Assembly: GCA_002205965.3 (NCBI GenBank)
Contig: NADL03000471.1
Coordinates: 992,001-1,056,000, forward strand
Direction of reading: 5' to 3'
Length of the DNA stretch: 64,000 nt
Source: Kappaphycus alvarezii
Lineage: Eukaryota; Rhodophyta; Florideophyceae; Gigartinales; Solieriaceae
This document shows positions 44,108 to 53,762 of the stretch, in pieces. Within the stretch, counting starts at the first letter, position 1. Every line of letters starts with the position of its first letter. The position numbers and the translations under genes are program-made. The notes under the pieces are model-generated. The model ran no database searches. It saw only the letters and a list, made by a program, of their open reading frames with translations, and was not told the DNA's origin.

Positions 44108-46022
44108 AAAAGTAAGCGCGTCAACGGAACTATCGTCAGCATCGAAGTTGAAACATCTAACGGAAGACGTCAAACTTCGGTCACCGCAGACTGGTCTATT
44201 CAGGACCGGAAAAAGCGCGTCAGCTTGAAGTTTGTCAATATTAAACCTGGAGAAGCATCTGAAGGTGGCCCAGCAATGTACAACGAAATGAGGACATTTG
44301 CTGTCGAGATCGTGCTACCGAGTCTTCAACCCTCAGAAGAAGAAACTCGAGAAGAAGCCAATGGGATGGCCGCAATATAGGGGTATCAAAAGAATTGCAT
44401 GGAAAAGTTTGGACCAATCAGGATGAATTATCACCGTTGAATGGATCAACGGCACATCGGCCATGGAAGGTAATTGGTCCAACAGGGGATACCTATATTC
44501 AAGGTAATACCGAGTAACAGTGCGATTTTTTCCTTTTCGTGTTTTACCTGAATAAGTTTCCAGAATTACCAAGCTTACAAACCGGAAACTCGCTAATGGT
44601 GGGAACATGCATGCAACAGATGGTAAAATTCTAAATTTTTCTAGAATTCTCTTGTTACTATGCAGATTCGAGTCCACAAGCAGATAGTCACTTTGAAATA
44701 CGCAGTCTACATCCAAATATATTCCATTGGCGGTGTTTGGGAAAATAGGTTGGAGGAACCGTTTTGAATCACTGGTATCATGTATTAAATTCAGCTTTTA
44801 AATGGAAACTGAAAGCACTGAAAGAGGATGTTCTTTGGTCAGTGAATTCGTGGAGACCATAAAACAGCATAGGAGGTCAAGTGTGTCGCTATCGGAGAGA
44901 CTTTTCGTCGATGAAAGCGTGTCGCGCTGGTATGGAATGGGGGAAATTGCACGTCAGAAGGACTTTCGCACCATGCATCTATGGACCGTAAGCCTGAAAA
45001 TGGATGTTAAATCAAGACTACATGCTACTGTGTCAGTTAAATTGTATTGAATTTGGATATTTTTATGTCCGCATCTGACAGCAGTAATCAGCGTTACGAG
45101 TCAAATTTACCTCATGATACTGCTATTGTTCTTCGACTTACAGAGCCCTGGTTTCATTCAAATATTATTTTTGTGCATACTCTGGATTCGCTTCTGTGGT
45201 TACAGCAAATGAAATTTTCGAATAGGGGCTGAGGTTTACAGGTGTCGTCAAGAATGCGGCAAAGCAGTTTCGTATGCCATTTTTGTCAGTACTGCAACTT
45301 TTTAGGCGCGGAGATCATATCTGTATGGTAAGTCCGAGGACGGAAAGCCATGATTCAATGATGGCCATTCCGTGGATGGATACAGACAGATATACAGAGA
45401 CATAAGTAATTTTGTCAGTCATTGAGGTACAAAAATTCCGTCAGAGCCTATCAGAAGATCTCATTGGAGGTCTGCTGGCAGTGAAATGGTGCTTGCGGAA
45501 ATGGAAATTCCTGTCCCAGTGGTTGTTAGCACTTACTATGAAACTTGCTCCCAGATTGACAGGCATACAAATTTAAAGCCAGCGATTGGTGGTTAAGGGT
45601 TAATAAATATTTTCTTGCAATGCGCATCGTTAAATAATGACTGCTATATAACGGTTTGATGGGTTCCAGAAATTGCATGTCTCGAAAAGCTTCTTTATGA
45701 AAAACTTGCAGAGCAACTAATTGACAATTCATTTGATGCTATTGGCCTCCACAGATCTAACCTTGACGTTCCAGAGCATTGTATCCACTCATTGGCCTGC
45801 GGCATTGTAATACAATTTGTGCCCACTGTGAAAAGGCGCAAAGAAGACCCGATGAAGGCGGCGTTTCAAAGCAGATGCAAAGTTTGCAAATATGACAAGA
45901 AGGCCATATTTATCTGCTCTAAATGCCTGAAACTGAACAAAGAGGTTCGGATATGCCATTCAGATACTGGACGTAACTGCTTTCAAAATAATTTACGCGA
46001 TTTTTCATTCTGTCATAAATAG
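44108..46022 (+). pseudogene. PiggyBac-like transposase pseudogene
   Basis: Legible pieces in order on the plus strand. 44108-44380 (90 codons): KRVNGTIVSIEVETSNGRRQ, then VTADWSIQDRKKRVSLKF, ending TAG. 45047-45232: SDSSNQRYESNL ... FHSNIIFVHTLDSLLWLQQ, where PiggyBac-type enzymes have DNyyts. After that, SSRMRQSSFVCHF ... RGRKAMIQ, and WWLRVNKYFLAMRIV near 45600. Finally 45792-46022: FVPTVKRRKEDPMKAAFQSR, then CKVCKYDKKAIFICSKC and ICHSDTGRNCF. The Cys/His pattern C-x2-C ... C-x2-C ... C-H ... C is the zinc-binding tail of many PiggyBac-type transposases. At least six stops or shifts break it. Confidence 0.68.
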
Positions 46023-47100
46023 AAGATGCTTTATACTACTCTATAGTGATGCTCACTTGTCTAAGCTTACATGCTTTGTAGACTGACTGAGTAAAAATGT
46101 AAAAAAATGAGCCGTTGACTATAGCTGCCTACATTTCCGATTCGAGCCGTCCGACTTGCGGATACAGCATACGTGTCCATGGCGTCATCCCCCTTAATAA
46201 GTGATCAGTGAATTAACCCTTGTGCTCATGTTCAAGAGGTCGCGCTAAAGCAAACTGAGCTAGCAGCTGTCGCAGAAATTTCGACATCCCTGAAGGACTT
46301 TTTTGCCTTCCTTCTGAGTGCAGCGAGTTGGAGTCACGATTTCTTTTTTCATTCTTTACTGGAGACCTATTAGGCTACATCAATTGTTGTGATTGAAGCT
46401 GAAACTACTTCTTTTATAGTTAGGGGATGTTATTCTTCAGGGATAGGTATCAATATAGTCGGATCCTGGTGCGGTCACCTGTTGTAATGATGCCATAAAG
46501 TTCTTGGTTCAGCACACTAATTTATAATTTAATTAAAAAATCTAAGTATTTTAGAAAAATCATTTGTACTCATAAGAGTAAATTTGCTTGTCCTTTGGCC
46601 AAAAGGAAAGGGAGGGTTAATTCTTGTTGATTGAGGGTGCGTGCAAAGTACAGTATAACAGTTCCAAATTGTGCACTCTAGACGAACTACGCGAAATGGC
46701 GCGATTACAACCTTCTCCTGTAAAGAGTAGAAGAGTTCAAGCTTGTTTCAAGTTCCGCCACCTTATATGACTTTACGAACTTGGCGCTTGTGAACGGTAG
46801 AAAGTAACTACCATTGGCGACACTACCATGAAATGAGTTTTACAAGTATGATTTTAAGGATCTGAGAACTTACCTTTTGACTATGTATATCCCGAATATC
46901 CGTTATGTGCGAAAAATCACACCTAAAGAAATCCCAAAAAGATCGTTACGCCGTTATGGGCGATAAAGAGACCATAAGATTCCATTGGAGTAACGAACTT
47001 CAGAAATTGAGGACATGAAACCTTTTCAGTAGATCCAATTCTGCGATCACATCCGGATTTGGGATCGTTTTGAAAACCTTCCAAGTTTTCAACATCAGTT
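46023..47100. other. No supported gene; repeat copy at 46455-46505
   Basis: 46455-46505 (ATAGTCGGATCCTG ... GTAATGATGCCATAAAGTTC) is a third relative of the repeat at 10795 and 40522. No coding frame with motifs. Confidence 0.35.
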
Positions 47101-47101
47101 A

Positions 47102-48110
47102 TTGAGGCAAACCTACAAGAGCTGTGCCCATGACACTGTAGACGTCCCCACATGGGCCTTACTCCTAAGGCAAAACCCGCTTACGATATCTATTGTGGGA
47201 ACTATGGGGAGTGGTGACGCTGTTCTATTAGTCGAACAGCCGGCGGCACCCTCCACTCGACCACAGGCTCCTTCTGAAACGACCGTTCTAACAGACGTAG
47301 ATGGTTTTACGACAGTATCCCGCGAAAGATGGATATTGAGGGGCCGAAGGAGAGCTCGGGTAGAGTTACAAGTGAAGGTCGGGGTGCGGCAAGAGGAAGG
47401 GGGAGGGCAAGAGGCAGGTCAAGAGAGAGATCGGCCGAGGGACTTAGAAAGAAGAGGTTCGTGGAAGATGCGAGTACAGGCTAAGTGCTAAGCAAAAAAA
47501 GTCAAGCACCGTTATAACGGAGCGAGAATTCTTTGAAAGCGTTCTACAACATTGCACACAGCTCTTTTGCAGATCTGCCATGAATAACCTGAGGATTGAG
47601 TTGGAGGTAAAGGGGTTGTTGCAGACTCGTGTGGAATACTTGTACTGTTTATGAATGGGTTTGCACGGAAAGTTTTGGAATGGCCAAATGAGTATGTGAG
47701 GTTGCAAAAACCTCGAAATAGACTACATTGTTCAGGTTTTACATTGTCTGATGTTTATCTTTTTGTTTCCGTCTTCCTTTGCTCTCATAAAACTGGTTTC
47801 AGCTCGGAAAAGGCGATCTTTATTTTGATAAAAAAGGAACCATACCGCATGATATGGAGCATAAGAGATACATCGCGTCTCATCTTTTCGCGTAACCACC
47901 CACCGGTCGGGGCAAAATAAGACAAGCCAAGTGGAATTCTCAAAAAGATCAGAACCAAAAGTTGGCAGAGTTTGAAGCAATTGCTTTCCCTGAAAGCGGA
48001 AGGGTGCTTTTTAAACCAATGCATATGATAATGACCGTCGATGATGACTTGTATGGGACAAGAGCTCTGCTTTTTCAGGAGGAGAGAAGGCTAATGATTC
48101 TGCTTTGTTT
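47102..48110 (+). pseudogene. Unrecognised broken plus-strand gene
   Basis: Frame 47102-47491 begins around MGSGDAVLLVEQPAAPST and has LTDVDGFTTVSRERW. In the next frame the same DNA reads as an Arg/Gly-rich stretch (ARGRGRARGRSRERS). Downstream, in a third frame, comes DLYFDKKGTIPHDMEHKRY, IRQAKWNSQKDQNQKLAEFE, AIAFPESGRVLFKPMHMIM and TVDDDLYGTRALLFQEERR. This looks like real protein in a degraded gene of about 330 codons with several shifts. I do not recognise the family. It lies just outside the left LTR of the Ty3 element, on the opposite strand to it. Confidence 0.4.
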
Positions 48111-48416
48111 CGATCTAGCATAGGATCAAGGTCATCGAAGAGGTTGTCCGATTGTGGAAGAACAAGTAAACATTTAACAAAAAAAGGAGGAGGAAGGGGT
48201 AAACCACGGCATTACGGAAGCCCACAGTAGTTAGTAATGAGAAGACCCGTCCGTAGGAAACCGTAAAGGCATGTTTTATGTGCGATTTATCGCACATAAC
48301 CCAATTTTGAGACCGGTCAAAGCTGCCCGGGAAGCCTCACTTTCACAGCTTAAAGAATTTTTGTTCAAAATCCCAATCACTCTCAAACTTGATGGATATG
48401 CCTAGGATACCCCCCT
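48111..48416. other. Left flank of the Ty3 element
   Basis: No gene. GTGCGATTTATCGCACATAAC near 48280 contains the short inverted repeat TGTGCGAT/ATCGCACA. Confidence 0.4.
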
Positions 48417-48907
48417 TATAGTGCAATAGCGAGGATCGCGGGACGACACGCGCGGCACGTAGTTCGGTTGGAATCGCTTCGAGGCCTACATTTAAACTGA
48501 TACAGCAGTGAGAACACGGACGAACAACGATAAAACGCAAAAAAGGATAAAAAGGGGCGGGTAGGGTGGTAGAGCTAGTGCTGTACGAAGGAATAGCCGC
48601 GACTGTAGAACGGATAGCGGGGAGCGGGGACGAGAACCGTGGCATACATAAATAAAGTGGCTACAAACGGAGTCCGTGCGCGCACTGACGGGGGTGACCG
48701 GGTTGGTTGAACAGGGACGAGTCCGGACTTGGCGTACCAAAGGACGGGGGTCGGAAGGTAATGGGCAACCTCGATACCTTTACTGTGGCTTGTAGGTACA
48801 ATAGACTAAGTGCTAAAAGTGCCCAAGATATATTAACGGAAAAAGTGCCCTAATGGCCTAAATAAAAGGGATAGCTAAAAATAAAGGAACAATGGGGTAG
48901 CGAGCCA
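48417..48907 (-). repeat. 3' LTR of the Ty3/gypsy element
   Basis: 491 bp, aligning over its full length to 59067-59557. On the minus strand it begins TGGCTCGCTACC, as 59557 begins TGGCACGCTACC. The far end is TATAGTGC where the other copy has TGTAGTGC, so the terminal CA of the minus strand is mutated. Both copies share GGATAAAAAGGGGCGGGTAG and GGGCAACCTCGATACCTTTA. Confidence 0.92.
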
Positions 48908-49161
48908 CTTAAGGAATCATTCAACCAGGACCGGCATGATGGGACAAGGGGGCATACAGAATTAAATTAAGACGCGGGCCACTGCACTGGTAACTTCATT
49001 CTCTGCACTGTCTGCTCACGGTTTCTGCCTTCTCGGCCTTTGTTCGTGTTAAACACTGTTCTTTCCCTCGTCTCGCTTGCTCCTTTCCCTTTGCTGCGTT
49101 ATCGCTGTATTGTGCTCTTTCTTTTTCGGACTCAGTCGCGTTGTCGCGCTTCCCTTTCGTC

Positions 49162-50855
49162 ATGACCGAGAACCAGGACATACCAACTGAGAGCGCGTTT
49201 GCGCCTACGGTGACAGCTCCGGCAACCGGTGACACTGAAACTGCTGATGCGCCGACGTTTTCGACGGCTCTCGGTACGCCGGGAGGCACTCAATATGGCA
49301 ACTTGATCGTGGCTGGCCCCGCAACAATACGTGTCTTCCCTCCTCCTCAAGCCTTTGCGAGCAAGAACCCGTTTCAGGACCGCCTGTTGTTCGCTTCCAC
49401 TCCGTGGTTTGAGCACACCGCTTATAACCAGGTGGGAGTCCAGATCAGTACGTTGTGAACAGCTTCTTTCCGGGTTACCTCCCTCAGGGCTGGTATACAG
49501 TATCCATTGAGAGCGTAACTCGGCTGTCCCGGACGACTACCTCATGGTATACAAGTCCGAGTCCCTCCTCGATGCCAAAAAGCGTTTGGTCGCGCACTCC
49601 TATTCGCGTCATCGCAAAATGATTGGGCGTTAACGCATCCCGGATGAGCTCAAACTAGACCTCGGACTATTCCGTACAGACGTGGAGATCGACTACGGAT
49701 ACCGCTTGGCGGGCTTGTCACGTCCGGACAAATGGCACTCCCGCAAGCCAGCGGTCAGCCAAGATGCCTTACTTTTGGGCGTGTTACTGCATGTGGAGTT
49801 CCTCTACCTTAGTAAACGGGACAATCCTTACTGCGATTTCATCTGTTGGGAGCGTCGTACGCGGCAACGCTTTGGGTACTTGGTACCGTATGGAAACAAG
49901 GAGATCGAAGTTATTCGGTATGCCATAGGTCCTCGCTTATACCTTTCCGTGTTCCCACAGTATGCTCGGGTGGAGACGCTAGAAGGGCTCTTGGTCGAAG
50001 TGTCTCCCTCAATTAGTTACGCAGGAAGCGGGTTCCTGGACCACCCCGATACCGGTGTCTGTCGCGTGTTCTACACGGAAATGGCTGCAAAAACGGCCGC
50101 CTCGTGGCTCTGGGACCTGTATGACAATTACCGTATGTCGTGGCTCTCCCCGTGTATGATATCACTGATCTGCCAACTGGACTTGTCTTATCAGCTGAGT
50201 GGTCCCGACAACGACAAGGAACTCCGTGAACACCTGGCCTTATTCGGCAACATCAACTTGAATAACCCGGATCAGGTTCAGTTAAGTAACAACAAACGCA
50301 CAAAACCGCCTCGTGGCAATCGTTCACCGGGACGGGACCATCCGACATGCGGAGACTGGGTTTGGTACGACCCTTGGACACGCCAATTTATTAAGGCGAA
50401 AGTCGCGGCTTCAAACTGGGACAACCTGCGTCCGATGCCGGACGACCAGGAGATAGGTTACGTGTACCAGGGCAAGACCCACGATAAGAACGAGAGCGTG
50501 GAACCAATGGAAGAGGAGGAGATCACTCCAGTGCATCCGGACAACCGTAATCAAACAGAGGCTCAGGGTGCGGGCGGCCAACGAGGGGGTGGTTTCCAAT
50601 TCTCGCGTCCCGGGAATGACTCGGAGACCCATTCTCGTCGTGGTCCAAGTGGGGGCCAGCCCAGTGATCATCGCGGTCAGAGTGTTTGGGACCTGGAGGA
50701 TCGTCGTCGCGCATTTTCGGGGACTGGCCCGGGAGATGACTCAGTCTCGACTTGACCACGTTCTCGACTTTCTGTACGATTGTGGACTTCGCCAGCATGA
50801 GTTGGAGGGCGGGTATGACACTCTGATCGCACGACTCCACTCTCGCATGGACTGA
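49162..50855 (+). pseudogene. Opposite-strand accessory gene inside the Ty3 element (about 565 codons, broken)
   Basis: ATG 49162 starts MTENQDIPTESAFAPTV. Four plus-strand frames follow end to end. To about 49445 it ends FEHTAYNQVGVQ. Then VNSFFPGYLPQGWYTVSIES to about 49525. Then PDDYLMVYKSESLLDAKKRL, an in-frame TAA at 49631-49633, and a 357-codon open frame (49682-50755) from EIDYGYRLAGLSRPDKW to the GDWVWYDPWTRQF segment. Finally a shift near 50700 gives SRLDHVLDFLYDCGLRQHEL, ending TGA after LHSRMD. Composition is protein-like throughout: Thr/Ala-rich N-terminus, Trp/Tyr-rich body, acidic then Gly/Arg-rich linker, helical C-terminus. No known domain is recognised; no signal peptide or membrane segment. 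It faces gag-pol, so it would need its own promoter, perhaps in the LTR or the 48908-49161 leader. It could be a captured host gene or an antisense regulator or structural protein. Confidence 0.72.
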
Positions 50856-50896
50856 AAATTCTGCGGGTTCGCAGCACAAGCGCCGACTACGGCAGC

Positions 50897-51232
50897 CTAG
50901 GCTTTCCCTTGATAGTAGAAGGTGGGAGCGGTAGACCTCAGTGCTGTATGGCGATAACTGCGTTTCTTGTGCCTTGAGTAAAGAAATTCTTCTTCGTCTT
51001 GCAATTCGTCCGGGAAAGCCCGTGGGGTCCGACTAAAGTCGTAGAAAATATTACCGTACTCGGATAACCTTATAGATAGCTTAGCATAAAAGGGATTAGA
51101 AAAAGAAAGAGGTAAAACGAGTACTAGTGAAACGGTGGTAATTTCATCCTTCACGGTCATCATCAGGTAATCCCGTACCATGGGCAGTAGACTGGGATTC
51201 CCTCTACAGTAAGGACAAGTGTTCTTGGTCAT
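50897..51232 (-). CDS. 111-codon frame downstream of pol; unrecognised
   Basis: This minus-strand frame starts MTKNTCPYCRGNPSLL, goes through a hydrophobic segment (VSLVLVLPLSFSNPF) and ends in a basic, Tyr/Arg-rich tail. It lies on the same strand as pol, 40 bp from the 3' end of the opposite-strand gene. The CPYC pair and hydrophobic stretch are all that can be said. It may be non-coding 3' DNA of the element. Confidence 0.25.
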   Translation of the reverse strand: MTKNTCPYCRGNPSLLPMVRDYLMMTVKDEITTVSLVLVLPLSFSNPFYAKLSIRLSEYGNIFYDFSRTPRAFPDELQDEEEFLYSRHKKRSYRHTALRSTAPTFYYQGKA

Positions 51233-52256
51233 AGGAAATAAGGAAGAAAGTGCGGCACACTCGGAAGTGTTGACCGCGTTTGACCTGTTACAGTAGTTAT
51301 TAGTCCGGGAGTTCCCCTACAAAATGGGTTTTGAGTGGCCTTAGTAATTGTAAGGGGAAAGAGGGGGGACATCTGGGATTTGCACAGGGAGTGTACAGTA
51401 GTCCCTTGTAAGGGAGAGGGGAAAATACAAAAGAGAAAAAAGGGGGAACCAGGTGTTGAGATGGAGATCTGGGATAAGCCCAGTAAAGGGGAAACGGTTA
51501 TAAAGGGGAAGGGAGAGTCCCGGCAATGAAACTGACAATCCGGGATCGTCCCCTTATAGAAGTAGGGTTGAGGGTTGGAGAGGGGGAGGGGTATAGAGAG
51601 GAAACTCAAACAGGTACGGAACTCCGATGAGGCTCGTGTCAACACGGTAGACATCCCCCCGTTAAGGCTGTGGCAACCAGGTTCACCTTTATCTTCGGAA
51701 TTGGCCCCGGGAGTTACTGAGATGAACAGGGAGATCCGGTACTGTGGCGTAGAAACACTTCGAACAAAAGAGAGAGATCTGGAACTAGCCCACTAGTGCT
51801 CTTGAGAGTTTCTCGGGCAACTTGCGTTTCCGTCGACAGTAATAGCGTAGAACGTGGCTCCGCGGGATGTGCTCTATCGGTTCCCAGATATCCTGCAAAG
51901 GGGTGAACCCGTACCAACGAACACGATACTGGGGTTCCCCGTCCCCGGCTTGTCCATCGTCCACCAGCTTGTCGATTACGAATTCTCTGTGCTCTCCCCT
52001 ATTGTTACTGTTCTCAGCTTCACCGTTACTACCGGCGTCTCTGTGCCAGTTAGCAGTCGATTCCGGGGTTTCCCTGGGCTCCTCGTCACCGGTCGTGAGT
52101 ACCGTTCTCTTGACTGGATGGACTCGGGAAAAATGGAGACGGGTGGACCTCCGGGAGCCGGAATTTCAGGAGTAGTTGCACTAAACGAAACCTTCCTAGG
52201 GATAGGCTCGGTTTTCCCGTTTTAGTTAGCTTCGGTGGTGTCGCGGTAGGCGTGGT
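51233..52256. other. Spacer and degraded pol tail in the Ty3 element
   Basis: 51340-51600 is purine-rich on the plus strand (GGGAAAGAGGGGGGAC and similar). From about 51950 to 52250 the minus strand still reads as Pro/Thr/Ser-rich protein (PEIPAPGGPPVSIFPE), continuing the tail of pol after shifts. Confidence 0.4.
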
Positions 52257-53762
52257 CTACGACTGAACCGGGAAGCTCCCATTCTTTAATGGCTTGAATG
52301 GAGGGCTCACCGTTGCATTTGGGGGTGGGGGCGTGTGTACTGAGCTCGGATCACCTGGAGTGGGACCTCCTTGAGGCTTATGTTCTGCAAACTCTTCGGC
52401 TGAAGTCGGTGGGGCACCAGGTTGACTCCGAGTCGGGCTCGCAGTGGGAGCACTTTTGGGAGGTAACTCGGCTCCGTGTACAGTAACAATTTTGTTCAGC
52501 TGCGAGAGCGCGGTGCCAGTGTCAACCAATTCTGGGAGCTTATTTGAACGTTGCTTTGGTACTGTACGCCTCAAAATACTTGGCGCGATCCCATTTGCTC
52601 TTGTACCGCCTACTTGCTTGTTTTTTTCATGAAAGGGGGCAGTTCCGCGAGTCCGCGTATAATATTTTCATTAAACTTAGGCGTGAAATACTCGGTGCGC
52701 GAGATAGCTGGCTGAGATACAGTATCCGTGGCCGCACTCTGGGTTTGTTCCTCCTCCTGGAGAGTCGTTTGTAGATTCCCTACCATGGGTCTCCTGTTCG
52801 AGGGTCTCTTGACTTGTACTGCGCTCGGATTCTTCCGGTTTGTTCCGATCTTCCGACTCTTGCATGCGTTCATCGCGTTCGTTGCCCACACTTGGGGTAC
52901 CATCTTGACCAAGGTTTTCCTCAGGCGTTGGAGCCGGTACTAACCTATCTAGTGGCAACTTCTCGTGTTCGCCCTTCATCTCCAGAACTGCAGTGTCCGA
53001 CTGAACTGAGATAACTCGGAACGGGCCATCAGCGATCGGAGCCAGCTTGTGCCTGGGCGCGTCCTTCGACCAGTGTTCTTTCCTTACGAAAGCGTATCCT
53101 CCTGGTGTCAGGATCTCCTTCGTTCTATTAATTCGCTCGTCGAAGTTCTTCTTGTAGCGGGCTTAGGTCTTGTCCATCTTCGTCCGGGCGGTCTTCATCA
53201 ACGCGGTCAGCCATGTCTTCCACTTGTGATAGTAACTCTTCGGCAACACCCCGGGCTCTACAGTAGGTTCATCCTCGATCGCCAGCGCTGCTGGCGGCCT
53301 TGACAACACCAACTGGAAAGGGGAAAGCATGGTCGTAGAATGCGGTTGCGTGTTGTACGCATACGTCAGCGCATCTGTGAACAGGTCCCAATCAGTAGAG
53401 TGGTCCGCGACGTATTGGCGTAATGCAGCGAGCATCATGCGGTTAAACCTTTCAACTTGCCTATTATCCTGATTGTGGTACGTAGTAGTGAACAGATTTC
53501 TGATACCTAGGATCCGACGGACGTCCTGAAACAAGCGCGCAGTGAACTGCTTTCCGTTATCTGATAACAGAGATTGAGGAGGTCCGTAGACAAATACCTA
53601 ATGGTGAACGAAAGCTTTTACAGCCACTAGTGCGCTAATTCGTTTCAACGAGATCGTGTGGACGAGCTTCGAGTACCGATCTGTAATCACCAGAGGGAAT
53701 TATTGTTCACGCGGGCGCGGGGTCTTGATCAATTTTCCGAAGATATCGATCGATATCGATTC
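52257..53762 (-). pseudogene. Ty3 integrase core, GPF module and Pro-rich tail
   Basis: The integrase core starts before 53702 with SISIDIFGKL (first Asp). It continues with SLLSDNGKQFTARLF (second Asp) and NRQVERFNRMM (Glu), so the DDE triad is present. All of this lies in one frame interrupted by stops at 53700-53702 (TAA), 53598-53600 (TAG, probably Trp) and 53163-53165 (TAA). After the last stop the same frame gives ARYKKNFDERINRTKEIL, APRHKLAPIADGPFRVISV (the GPY/F module) and EKLPLDRLVPAPTPEE, then an acidic tail to 52677. A shifted Pro/Ser-rich frame (52574-52257) follows. No chromodomain is seen. The shared frame and intact triad suggest nonsense point mutations rather than long decay. 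Confidence 0.88.

Noticed and set aside
50411..50879. Minus-strand frames opposite the plus-strand accessory gene
   Set aside because: They cover only its Gly/Arg-rich linker, where both strands lack stops because of composition. The plus-strand reading is longer and continuous.
51854..52225. Plus-strand frames of 102-123 codons
   Set aside because: The minus strand here reads as the Pro/Ser-rich tail of pol, so these are probably shadows.
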